Part shown: piece after piece, positions 44,183 through 52,259 of the stretch | How the letters are laid out: every line of letters starts with the position of its first letter | Numbering within the stretch: the first letter of the stretch is position 1 | Assembly: GCF_010728155.1 (NCBI RefSeq) | Contig: NZ_AP022605.1 | Span: forward strand, 1,922,001-1,986,000 | DNA from: Mycolicibacterium doricum | GTDB taxonomy: Bacteria; Actinomycetota; Actinomycetes; Mycobacteriales; Mycobacteriaceae | Length of the DNA: 64,000 bases | Reading direction: 5' to 3' | Translations under genes and position numbers: made by a program | Notes under the pieces: generated by a model | The model's database searches: none | Seen by the model: only the letters and a program-made list of their open reading frames with translations | What the model was told of the DNA's origin: nothing

Positions 44183-47023
44183 ATGGCTAACGACTCCAAT
44201 AGAGCCCTTGAGTTGGCCGACAACGGCGGCCATTTCTACCGTGCAGATTTCCAGGTCCATACCCCGCGTGACACGCAATGGGACGGACATCGACCCCCTG
44301 TATCTGAGCGTGACGCTTGGGCAGCGTCATTCGTTTCGGCAGCCCGCTCGAAGGGTCTCAACGCGGTCGCCATCTCGGATCATCACGACTTCGCGCTGTT
44401 CCCGTTCGTCAAAAAGGCTGCTTCGGCAGAGCGGACTTCAGAGGGTGCTCCGGTGCCGCTCCGCGAACAATTGACCGTGTTTCCCGCCCTCGAACTGACG
44501 CTGAGCGTGCCATGCCAGGCGATTCTTATCCTCGACGCAGATTTTGCGGCGGATCGTCTCGACGACGTTTTGAAAGCACTTCATTTCGATCCGATCGATC
44601 CGGATCTCGATGCCCTGCCCCAGACGGTCGTCCTGCCCGACTCGGGCGACCTCAACGACATCCACGCAAAGCTCGACAAGAACGATTGGCTTCGCGGGCG
44701 GTACATCATCCTGCCGAACGTCACCCCAGACGGCCACAAGACTCTCTTGAGGCAGTCATTTCAGGCAAAGTACAGCGACATGGTTGCTGTCGGCGGATAC
44801 CTCGATAAGCCGATCACCGAGCTGGATCGGCAGAAGTATGCCGGCGAGAAGCGGATTCTTGAGGGCGGAGATGCCAACTGGGGCTTCAAGCGCCTCGCGC
44901 TATTTCAGACTTCCGATGCCCGAAAGGCTGACTTCTCCACTCTTGGCAAGCACGCGACCTGGGTGAAGTGGGCCACCCCTACAGCTGAAGCTATCCGGCA
45001 GGCATGTTTGGCCCAGGAGTCGCGAATCTCGCATCTTCCCCCGGCAGTGCCGAATGTATGGGTTTCACGTGTCGTGGTGTCGAACAGCAAGTTCATGGGT
45101 CGAGTGGACGTCGCATTCAACCCGCAGTACACGGCGCTTATCGGCGGACGTGGTACAGGCAAATCGACGTTGCTCGATTACCTCCGCTGGGCGCTATGCG
45201 ACCAGCCTGCCCGCGCAACCGAGGACGACGAGGTTGCAGATCCACGGGTGCGGCAGCGCAAGCTCGTCGAGGCGACTCTCAAGCCCTACGACGCCCACGT
45301 CGAGGTGCACTGCGTGATCAACGGGATTACACACGTCGTTCGTCGTCACGCGAGTGATGGGCTGATCCAGCTCAAGGTCGGAGAAGGTCAGTTCGAGAAG
45401 GCCACAGAGGCAGCGATACAGAGTCTTCTGCCAATTCAGGCGTACAGCCAGAAGCAGTTGAGCAGCGTCTCGATCCGCGTCGAAGAACTTCTGCGATTCG
45501 TCACCTCGCCTATCCAGCGCGAGCTCGAAGAGATCGGTCGCAAGCGACAGGAGGTAGTCGGTCGACTTCGCGAGAACTACGGCACCCTCCAGCGCCACCG
45601 AGATCTGTCTGCCGAAATCGAACGTGGCGACCTGCGTATTCGGTCTCTGGCTGAACAGGCGCAATCGCTGCGCGATGGCCTCGCAGGCATATCCGAAGCA
45701 GATCGTCAGATTCTTGACAGCAAGGCCGGGCACGACGACCTACGATCGGCTCAAACTGGCTGGCTTCAACATGTCGACGTTGCCCACAAAAGCCTCACCG
45801 AGCTCGTTAGATCCCTGGACTCTTCTCTGGAAGATCTTGTGTTGCCAGCATCAGCGCCTGCGAGTCTCTCTGTCGAAACGAACGCGCTCCTCAACGCTAC
45901 GCGCGACGCCCTGTCTCGGTTGCGGACAACAGTGAATGAACTCGAGACTGGCTTCACTGCGCTGATGGAGGATGGCGGCGCGGTCGCAGTACCCTCCGAG
46001 GCATTGGCAGCCAAGCTGACCGAGTACGACGAGGCATATCGCGGAGTGAAGGAGAGATCCTCCGCGCACGAGGCGAAGTTGGCGGAACTCGCCAAGCTAG
46101 AGGAGCAACAGCGTACGTCTCGCGAGCTCGTTCAACGCCAGCGCGCCGACCGGGACGCGCTCGGTAAACCAGACGAGAAGCACAACGAGTTCCGTGCTGA
46201 ACTGGCTTCAGCGCGGAAGGAACGGACGAGCGCTCTCAAAGCGGAATGTGACGCGCTCACAACATCATCGGATGGCTTGATCCGCGCGACGTTGTCTGCA
46301 AGCCGCGGGTTTGATGCCGTTCAGACCAAGTTCAAGGCGCTGATCGCGGGCTCAAACGTGCGCGCAAACAAGGTCGATGCCTTTTTCGAGGAGCTCGCGA
46401 AGGAGTCAGATCCCGCATCAACGTGGGAAACCGTACTCGAAGAACTTGAGTCACTGACCTTGCTCGAACCAGATGCTGAGATCAGCTCGGAACAGACTCC
46501 CACGCTGACCAGGCTTGGATTCACGGTCGCTGACCAGAAGCGGTTCACTTCGAAGCTCACTCCCGACGGCTGGCTCGACCTCTCTCTGGCTGAGTTGTCT
46601 GATCTTCCAGACTTCGAGTACCGCGCGAAGGAAGGCGAGTACATCCCGTTCGAGTCCGCATCGGCTGGCCAGCAGGCCTCAGCACTACTGGGGACACTGC
46701 TCTCCCAAGGTGGCACCCCGCTGATCATTGATCAGCCGGAGGACGACCTCGACAGTGACACCGTGCAGCAGATCGTCTCTAAAATATGGCTGTCCAAGAG
46801 TCGGCGTCAGTTGGTTTTCTCCAGCCACAACGCGAACTTGGTTGTGAATGGCGATGCCGATTTAGTCCTGGTATGCGCGTATCTGACCACGGTCGATCAA
46901 TCTGCGGGCCATATCAAGGAACAAGGTGCCATCGACGTAGCTGCCGTGCGGGATGAAATAACTTCGGTCATGGAAGGCGGCGAGCGCGCCTTCCGTCTTC
47001 GCAAGGAGAAGTACGGCTTCTGA
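44183..47023 (+). CDS. TrlF/Ppl-like PHP-domain SMC-type ATPase
   Basis: 946 residues from ATG 44183, 100 bases after Res; the longer frame from 43967 would overlap Res. An N-terminal PHP phosphoesterase domain (FQVHTPRDTQW, VAISDHHDFALFP) is followed by an ABC/SMC-like ATPase: P-loop GGRGTGKSTLLDYL near residue 325, long coiled coils (~440-760), Walker B LIIDQPEDDLDSDTV and FSSHNANLVVNGDADLV. This matches TrlF-type proteins and the single-gene Ppl antiphage protein. It may be a DNA-end or phage sensor with nuclease activity, added to the R-M operon. Confidence 0.82.
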   Translation: MANDSNRALELADNGGHFYRADFQVHTPRDTQWDGHRPPVSERDAWAASFVSAARSKGLNAVAISDHHDFALFPFVKKAASAERTSEGAPVPLREQLTVFPALELTLSVPCQAILILDADFAADRLDDVLKALHFDPIDPDLDALPQTVVLPDSGDLNDIHAKLDKNDWLRGRYIILPNVTPDGHKTLLRQSFQAKYSDMVAVGGYLDKPITELDRQKYAGEKRILEGGDANWGFKRLALFQTSDARKADFSTLGKHATWVKWATPTAEAIRQACLAQESRISHLPPAVPNVWVSRVVVSNSKFMGRVDVAFNPQYTALIGGRGTGKSTLLDYLRWALCDQPARATEDDEVADPRVRQRKLVEATLKPYDAHVEVHCVINGITHVVRRHASDGLIQLKVGEGQFEKATEAAIQSLLPIQAYSQKQLSSVSIRVEELLRFVTSPIQRELEEIGRKRQEVVGRLRENYGTLQRHRDLSAEIERGDLRIRSLAEQAQSLRDGLAGISEADRQILDSKAGHDDLRSAQTGWLQHVDVAHKSLTELVRSLDSSLEDLVLPASAPASLSVETNALLNATRDALSRLRTTVNELETGFTALMEDGGAVAVPSEALAAKLTEYDEAYRGVKERSSAHEAKLAELAKLEEQQRTSRELVQRQRADRDALGKPDEKHNEFRAELASARKERTSALKAECDALTTSSDGLIRATLSASRGFDAVQTKFKALIAGSNVRANKVDAFFEELAKESDPASTWETVLEELESLTLLEPDAEISSEQTPTLTRLGFTVADQKRFTSKLTPDGWLDLSLAELSDLPDFEYRAKEGEYIPFESASAGQQASALLGTLLSQGGTPLIIDQPEDDLDSDTVQQIVSKIWLSKSRRQLVFSSHNANLVVNGDADLVLVCAYLTTVDQSAGHIKEQGAIDVAAVRDEITSVMEGGERAFRLRKEKYGF

Positions 47024-47104
47024 AAGAATTGCACGGCCTCGACAACCTCTCTGCCGCTCCGGCATGGAACCGCCAACTAGATTGCGACTGATCCCCGGCG
47101 GATC

Positions 47105-47156
47105 GTCTCAATTGAATTGGCGGGCACCAGTTAACGCCCGCCAACTAGATTGAGAC
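47105..47156. terminator. Large hairpin between trlF and vapC, likely bidirectional terminator
   Basis: Arms at 47105-47125 and 47136-47156 pair at 18 of 21 positions around a 10-base loop; the inner GGCGGGC/GCCCGCC is perfect. A further direct copy of the right arm (CCGCCAACTAGATTGCGAC, 47070-47088) lies just before. It sits between two converging genes (stops at 47023 and 47188). The extra copy suggests a small repeat or MITE-like origin as well. Confidence 0.6.
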
Positions 47157-47187
47157 CGAACAACCGGGCAGCCGAGGAGCGTCCTCC

Positions 47188-47610
47188 CTACTGGTGATGG
47201 GGATGGGTGACCGACCGGAGCTCAAGTCGCGGAATTCCCGCGAAGTCGGCTGGATTACATGTGTAGAGCGGCAACGCATGCGCGATCGCGCTCGCCGCGA
47301 TGAGTGCGTCATACGCGCGCGCCGCGGGCTTACGCCCCGATGCGCGCAGTGCCGCCGCGACGGCGCCAAATGCCCGCGCACAATCACCATCGAACGGAAG
47401 AACATCAAAGTCCGCCTCGGCCTGCTGCAGGTGCTGCTGACGGGCACTGCGCTCGGTATCGTCGCGCGCTACGTGCGGACCTACGGAAAGCTCGGCGAGC
47501 GTTATCGCGCTAATAACCGATTCATCGGGAAGCTCGGATGGGTCGGATATCTGGCCGAGGAGGATCACCGTCGAGGTGTCCAGCATCCCCTGGCTCGAAG
47601 CTTCTGTCAC
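47188..47610 (-). CDS. vapC: VapC PIN-domain toxin
   Basis: 140 residues from GTG 47610, which overlaps the antitoxin stop (GTGA); ATG 47586 gives the more usual MLDTSTVI opening. PIN-domain acidic residues are visible: LDTS near the start, ITLAELSVG, and YDALIAASAIAHALPLYTCNPADFAGI at the end. A site-specific endoribonuclease held in check by the Phd-type antitoxin encoded just upstream. A C-terminal duplicate survives as a fragment at 51300-51382. Confidence 0.9.
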   Translation of the reverse strand: MTEASSQGMLDTSTVILLGQISDPSELPDESVISAITLAELSVGPHVARDDTERSARQQHLQQAEADFDVLPFDGDCARAFGAVAAALRASGRKPAARAYDALIAASAIAHALPLYTCNPADFAGIPRLELRSVTHPHHQ

Positions 47611-47843
47611 AGCGACGGGTCGATCAGATTGTCGATGTCGCGCCGGAGTGCATCTGGGCTCACCTGCGGAAGATTCTTGCGGCGACGAATGAGTTCGGCT
47701 GGGCCGGCGCTGGATCGGGGCAGCGGGCGGAGCTCAGCCACCGGCGCACCGTCGCGAGTGACGACGATGCGTTCGCCGTGCTCAACGCGGCGCAGGACTT
47801 CTCCCCCGTTGTTCCGAAGGTCGCGCACCGTCACCGTGTCCAT
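47607..47843 (-). CDS. vapB: VapB antitoxin (Phd/YefM type)
   Basis: 78 residues from ATG 47843. The N-terminus (VTVRDLRNNGGEVLRRVEHGERIVVTRDG) is the Phd/YefM DNA-binding fold; the C-terminus wraps the toxin. A -10-like TACACT (plus-strand 47851-47856) ends seven bases before the ATG, so the message is probably leaderless, as in many mycobacterial toxin-antitoxin operons. Confidence 0.9.
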   Translation of the reverse strand: MDTVTVRDLRNNGGEVLRRVEHGERIVVTRDGAPVAELRPLPRSSAGPAELIRRRKNLPQVSPDALRRDIDNLIDPSL

Positions 47844-47916
47844 GGGAGCAAGTGTATCACCGGTGAGACGGTGGTGCGAGTTGCGTAGTTGCCCAACCCG
47901 CGCGCGAATATGCAGG

Positions 47917-47957
47917 AATCGAATATGGCGGGTTACCAGTAAACCACTGCGTATTGC
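47917..47957. repeat. Array repeat R1 (41 bp)
   Basis: Matches R2 at 48587-48627 at 40 of 41 positions. It contains the near-palindrome GGGTTACCAGTAAACC and then CACTGCGTATTGC. It lies between mazF 1 and the vapBC promoter. Confidence 0.8.
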
Positions 47958-47979
47958 CCTGCTGCCCACCAGTTCTCGT

Positions 47980-48324
47980 TTACCGTGCAAGGCCGAGAAA
48001 TGCCATCATCGCTCGCTCCACTTCGACGACTTGTTCTGCAGTCAGTCGACCGACTCGCGCGTGGACGTTAGATCTCCTGACAGTTGTGAGCTTGTCGATC
48101 ATCACGTCACTGTCGTGGTCGAGTCCGGATAACCGACCGTCTCCGCCGGCTATCCGAATGCGCATTAGCGGAGCGTCCAGTAATGCGCTGCTGATCGGCG
48201 CAACCGTCACCGACGTGGTGGCATCGAACAGATCATCCTGGACAATCACCGCGGGACGCGGTTTTGTCGCGTAGACACTCCCCGCTACGGTCCAGATCTC
48301 TCCTCGGTTCACTCCTTGTCCCAT
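47980..48324 (-). CDS. mazF: MazF/PemK-type endoribonuclease toxin 1
   Basis: 114 residues from ATG 48324 (GTG 48312 is also possible). MazF signatures: [34 protein letters not shown], and [22 protein letters not shown]. Overlaps the upstream antitoxin gene by 16 bases. Cleaves mRNA; neutralised by the partner. Confidence 0.9.
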   Translation of the reverse strand: MGQGVNRGEIWTVAGSVYATKPRPAVIVQDDLFDATTSVTVAPISSALLDAPLMRIRIAGGDGRLSGLDHDSDVMIDKLTTVRRSNVHARVGRLTAEQVVEVERAMMAFLGLAR

Positions 48325-48515
48325 GGCGTCGAGACAGCTTCGATGAATTCCTGGTCATCGCTGCTTTCGTCCGCCCGTGCCACCAGCGAGGATTGGCGAT
48401 GAGCTTCGGCGGCAAAACTCTCGGTGCGCACGTCAGGTACCCAGACCTGCAGCGGGCGCAGGCCCCGCTCCCGCATGCGCCGTCGGTACTCGCCGACCCT
48501 TTCTCTCACCCCCAT
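48309..48515 (-). CDS. mazE: MazE-type antitoxin (DUF3018-like)
   Basis: 68 residues from ATG 48515. The stretch [20 protein letters not shown] followed by [13 protein letters not shown] is the hallmark of the antitoxin MazE/DUF3018 family paired with MazF in actinobacteria. A perfect 12-bp palindrome just upstream is a likely autorepression site. Confidence 0.87.
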   Translation of the reverse strand: MGVRERVGEYRRRMRERGLRPLQVWVPDVRTESFAAEAHRQSSLVARADESSDDQEFIEAVSTPWDKE

Positions 48516-48523
48516 GGCAACAT

Positions 48524-48535
48524 GTTACATGTAAC
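48524..48535. promoter_or_regulatory. Palindromic operator overlapping the mazE 1 promoter
   Basis: GTTACATGTAAC is a perfect palindrome nine bases before the mazE ATG. It overlaps a -10-like TAACAT on the minus strand, so binding of the MazEF complex would block transcription. The short leader suggests a leaderless transcript. Confidence 0.6.
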
Positions 48536-48586
48536 GCTGAATCCAGGTAGTCGGATAGTCAGATGCTGCCAGGTGGAATACGGCGA

Positions 48587-48627
48587 AATCGAATATGGCG
48601 GGTTACCAGTAACCCACTGCGTATTGC
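48587..48627. repeat. Array repeat R2 (41 bp)
   Basis: Carries the perfect inverted repeat GGGTTA-CCAG-TAACCC followed by ACTGCGTATTGC. It lies 72 bases upstream of mazE 1, the same distance as R1 from vapB (74 bases). A C9 run follows at 48639-48647. Confidence 0.8.
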
Positions 48628-48691
48628 ATCTCCCTGCACCCCCCCCCGAAGAAAAAACGCGCTTCCGTCCAATGTGGTGACCGCGCAGCGC

Positions 48692-49003
48692 TCAGAGATC
48701 GAGGACGACGCGTAGAGCTGCATCGACGCGGCGCATTTCGTCGAAGCTCAGGAACCCGACACTCTTGCCGAGCCGGCCTGGATCTATCGCTGCAGTCTGC
48801 TCAGCAAGCACCCGGGTGTTGAGGCCGCCGATTTTAACTTCGGGTCGGAAGCTGGCGGCACGAGCCGACGTCGACGTCGGTGCAACCAGCCAGGTTGACA
48901 GTGGCAGTTGATCCGACTGAACGACGACGGCGTAGCGGAAACCGCCCTGTTCGTGACCGCGGTTGCCCCGCGGGGCATGCAACGGAAAGACCTCACCACG
49001 CAC
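48692..49003 (-). CDS. mazF: MazF-type endoribonuclease toxin 2
   Basis: 103 residues from GTG 49003 (VRGEVFPLHAPRG), overlapping the antitoxin by 11 bases. MazF signatures: FRYAVVVQSDQLPLSTWLVAPTST, TRVLAEQTAAIDPGRLG and the final VDAALRVVLDL. Closer to the MazF9-like type than toxin 1, with which it shares little sequence. Confidence 0.87.
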   Translation of the reverse strand: MRGEVFPLHAPRGNRGHEQGGFRYAVVVQSDQLPLSTWLVAPTSTSARAASFRPEVKIGGLNTRVLAEQTAAIDPGRLGKSVGFLSFDEMRRVDAALRVVLDL

Positions 49004-49226
49004 GCAGGGTCTCCATATCACGTAGCACCTGCATGGCCTCCGCGCGGTCGGACTCGTCTTCGGCAAGGATATCCGCCTCGGCGCGAATCGCCGCGCCGGC
49101 CTTCCGGCGTGCGGCATCGATCAGGGCAGATCGAACGGCTGCGGACACAGCCGTGCCATCTTTGGTCAAGACCTCCAGCGCCTTCGATGTGTCTTCGTCC
49201 GGCCGGAAGGTAATCGTGTCAGCCAT
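48993..49226 (-). CDS. Ribbon-helix-helix-like antitoxin for MazF 2
   Basis: 77 residues from ATG 49226. TITFRPDEDTSKALEVL then VSAAVRSALIDAARRK is a typical ribbon-helix-helix antitoxin start, and an acidic helix follows. TACACT on the minus strand (plus-strand 49233-49238) ends six bases before the ATG, again pointing to a leaderless message. Confidence 0.83.
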   Translation of the reverse strand: MADTITFRPDEDTSKALEVLTKDGTAVSAAVRSALIDAARRKAGAAIRAEADILAEDESDRAEAMQVLRDMETLRAW

Positions 49227-49472
49227 AGCGACAGTGTACGACGTTTTGTAAGACAGTCACTCGGTCCCCGTCGGCGCTTTCTCGGCACGGCGGCGACAAC
49301 TCCCGCGGGGGCCACCGACACCTTGGTATGGCTACAGCAAACAGAAAGGTTGGGCATTCGGACCGTCACAAATCCCTCACAGTGGCCACGTTGCCACGAC
49401 GAGGATCGGCGGCTCCAGTCTTCCGTGGCGCACTTGCGTCGCCGCTTGATCCAGGAGGAGTACGACGCAACG

Positions 49473-49508
49473 GAACATGGCGGTTACGAGTAAACCACTG
49501 CATATTGC
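49473..49508. repeat. Array repeat R3 (36 bp, diverged)
   Basis: Aligns to R1/R2 with a one-base gap and about three or four changes, same orientation; the shared TAAACCACTG and TATTGCATCT (the latter as in R2) are intact. It lies in the 303-base gap between the third antitoxin and the IS1380 copy, 17 bases before its target duplication. No gene is seen in that gap. Confidence 0.7.
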
Positions 49509-49529
49509 ATCTGATGAATCATCGTCCAG

Positions 49530-51224
49530 CCTCAAAGTTTCACGGTCGCCCGAGTTCTCCCCTGGTGGCGGCTGAGATCACGGGTTGATCTTGATTTCCG
49601 GGTTGTCGGTAGGCGGCACCGCCGCGTGTCGTGCGCTGACGCCGGGTTCCTCGGTCCCGGGGTGGCTGCTCCTTTCTTGGGGTCGAACGGACACGGGGTC
49701 TGCGGGTCAGGGGATGGCGCGGACGCGGTTGACGGCGGCGGCGAATTCCTGCGCCCAGGGCCAGGTTTCGGGGATCCGAAGGATCAGGTTGCGGGATCGT
49801 TTGACCAGGCGGGCCGCAGCGTGCAGCAGCCGGTAGCGCAGGGTCGCCGGTTCGGCCTTGGCGAGCGGGCCGTCCAAGAGCAGCAGCCGGGTCCAGCACA
49901 GCAGGTCGATGGCCAGGGCGACCGCGGTGACCCAGGCGGTGTTGATCGCGAATGAGTGCGATGGCCAGCGGGCCAGGCCGGTGTCCTTGCCGCAGCGGAT
50001 GAACCCTCCACCGGGCGTGCACCCGGTGGCGGGCCTCCAACCGCTGGAGTTGCCCGCCGCGGGTGTTGGTCGCGATGAGCTGGTAGCGGTAGCCGTTGAT
50101 CTGCTCGAACAGCGACAACTGGCGGCCTTCTTCGATCTTCTCGCGCCGCACCAGGATGCGCATGTCGGGCGGCCAGCCGGCCAGCCGGTCGCCGTCGGCG
50201 CCCTCGCGCAGCAGCCCGGTCAGCTCGGCCACGGCCGCGTCGTCGCGGGCCCGCCCGGCCGCATCCAGCGCCGGCTCCCACCCGGCGGCGGGCATCTGCC
50301 CGATCGCGACCCGGGCCCGCTCGTCGAGGTCGAACCCCACCGAGTAGGCCACCGACCAGCCCGCCCGCGCGTTGCGTTTGCGCAGGTGCTTGACCACGGC
50401 GTGGCTGGAGCCCGCCCCGTCGATGGTGATCAACAGGTTGCGCCGCCCCCTTGGCCGGGATCGCGGCGATCGCCGCGTCGATGATCGCGATGTGATCCGC
50501 GGCGGTGTTCGACCCGGCGTTGCCGGGGCGGGCGATCGCCGCCAGCAGTTCGCCGGTGTTGTCGCACCACGCCAACAGTGGGTGAAACCCGTAGCCACCC
50601 TTGAAATTTCCCGCGGCGTGCTGCTTGTCGGAATGCGATTCAACCAGCGAGGCATCAATGCGGATCACGACCACGCCACCCAGGTCCCCATAACAGGTCC
50701 GCGACGGCGGGATCGCGCCATGGCGAGCCTCGATCAACTCCCACACCCGCTCCCGGACGGTGTTGCGCACCAGCGCAACCCCGGCCATGCCCTGGCGGTC
50801 GATCTCGTTCAGCGACCGCCACATCGTCGGGACCGACGCCACAGCCCCGAACAGCCGTTGCTGATTCCGCAGCACCGCGGTACCGGCCAGGTTCTGCGCG
50901 CCGCCCGCGATCGACACCGCCACGTCCCGCAACACCGCGCCCCGGTCGTGGGTCACCTCCGGCCGCGACAACGCCGCGGACAACCCGCTGGTCAGGCCCA
51001 GGTTGTCGGCCAGCATCCGGGGGATCACGTTGCCCGCGTGCCCGACCACGTCGTCGCCGCGGACCTCGACTCGAACAGTTTTCGACCAATCCGTAGTAGC
51101 CTGCATCTGATAGGTGCACTCCTCGAATCGATGATCAACGCCAGCAAACGTCGATTATCGTTGAGGCAGTGCACCTTTCACGTTCACGCCACACCTCAGC
51201 ACCGAATTACGTGAACTATTGAGG
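49530..51224 (-). mobile_element. IS1380-family insertion sequence with 4-bp target duplication
   Basis: 1695 bases bounded by inverted ends CCTCAAAGTTTCAC (left) and CCTCAATAGTTCAC (right, read inwards), 11 of 14 matching. CCAG flanks both sides (49526-49529 and 51225-51228), the 4-bp duplication usual for this family. The transposase within is broken, so the copy is probably immobile. Confidence 0.88.
49707..51106 (-). pseudogene. IS1380-family DDE transposase, two frameshifts
   Basis: Starts at ATG 51106. The first 220 residues read well (GDLGGVVVIRIDASLVESHSDK, the first catalytic Asp, and NFKGGYGFHPLLAW). The frame is lost at C5 (50446-50450); dropping one base continues to RRNLLITIDGAGSSHAV. 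A second shift at about 50006-50020 leads to the last part (IRCGKDTGLARWPSHSFAIN), ending at TGA 49707. Rebuilt, it is about 466 residues, normal for the family. Confidence 0.87.
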
Positions 51225-51299
51225 CCAGTCCCCCCTTGCCGACCACCGCTCGTCCGCCGTTTTCCGTTGCCGCAGGGCCTAGAATGGACATTGCATCTT

Positions 51300-51382
51300 G
51301 TCCGGTGGTGGTACGGGTGGGTGACCGATCGGAGTTCTAACCGCGGGATTCCTGCGAAGTCTGCGGGATTGCATGTATATGG
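51300..51382 (-). pseudogene. vapC C-terminal fragment
   Basis: The minus strand reads PYTCNPADFAGIPRLELRSVTHP, almost identical to the end of the intact VapC (LYTCNPADFAGIPRLELRSVTHP) at 47188-47610. No N-terminal part or antitoxin is left. It shows that a further VapBC module or a duplication once extended the array beyond the IS copy. Confidence 0.75.
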
Positions 51383-51654
51383 GCGTTCGCTTGCCGGCCC
51401 CTACACCTCGGAGCTGACCGCCACGAGGGATCGGTGAGGCGCTGCGCTCAACCGTGAGCCGGGTCTCTTCTGCCGCTCGTCCGGGCGAGGTCCGCTGACT
51501 CGACCGGCACCGACTGGCGCGCCACCGGGACTCATCGCCGGTCGGCACATGGGGCGAGGCGCCAGGCCGTGCACATCAACGGTGCGATCTGCCAGATCTC
51601 ACCCCTCGCCGGCGCCTTTTCCCGGCGATGCATTCCCCGCGCCGACACCATCTC

Positions 51655-52215
51655 GAGGCTTCGTTTGGATTCGATGTCGGCGGGTACCTGTCAGCATCGA
51701 GCACGACGCTGCATTGGGCTTCCGGCAACTGACTGATATTGCGGTCAAGGCGATTTCACCAGGGATCAACGATCCGGTCACCGCGGTACATTGGGTCGAG
51801 CACATGGCCTGACCTGTTGGTGAAGTTGGCCGGCCGCCGACTCGGTGCAACGTTGCACGACGACGCCGAAGGACTGGGCCGCGCCGTGGTACCGGATCGC
51901 GATCTGGAGTACTACCTGGAACTGTGTGCGGTCTGGAACTGGTGTGCGGTCCGATCGGGCGTTTCAGGCGTTCCGAACCCACCGTCCTGGTGGGTCTGTG
52001 GCGCATGCTCCGCGATCGTCAGATGCGCCTGCCGAGAAGACGATCAGCGCGCGCAGGTTGCTGCGCAAGCCGATTTGATAGTGGCGGAACTGCCGGAGTC
52101 CGAGAGCCATGACGCGAGAACGGTCACCACGATGGCCGAGCGGGTGCAGGATGCGCTGAGAGGCCGCATATTCGAGGTGTACACCGATCGCAGCGGCGAA
52201 ACCAGGTCGATCTGA
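51655..52215 (+). pseudogene. DUF2254 membrane protein remnant
   Basis: Only the C-terminal third of a DUF2254 protein is present. EHDAALGFRQLTDIAVKAIS and PGINDPVTAVHWVEHM match the same region of the intact protein at 58808-60157 (LRQLVDVVVRALSPGINDPTTAVHGL). The frame then shifts near 51812 to DLLVKLAGRRLGATLHDD, shifts again near 51925 and returns for the last part, ending at TGA 52215. The membrane part is missing. The stretch 51383-51654 before it shows no gene. Confidence 0.7.
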
Positions 52216-52259
52216 CACCGCGCCCGTCGACCCTGGGCCGATCACTCACAGAGCGCGGC

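Noticed and set aside
47194..48132. 312-codon plus-strand frame across the vapBC module
   Set aside because: It overlaps VapC, VapB and part of MazF on the other strand, all of which have clear family motifs.
31105..49508. Treating the repeat copies at 31105 and 47917-49508 as the two ends of element 2
   Set aside because: All copies have the same orientation, whereas Tn7-like ends should be inverted relative to each other, so a simple two-end reading does not fit.
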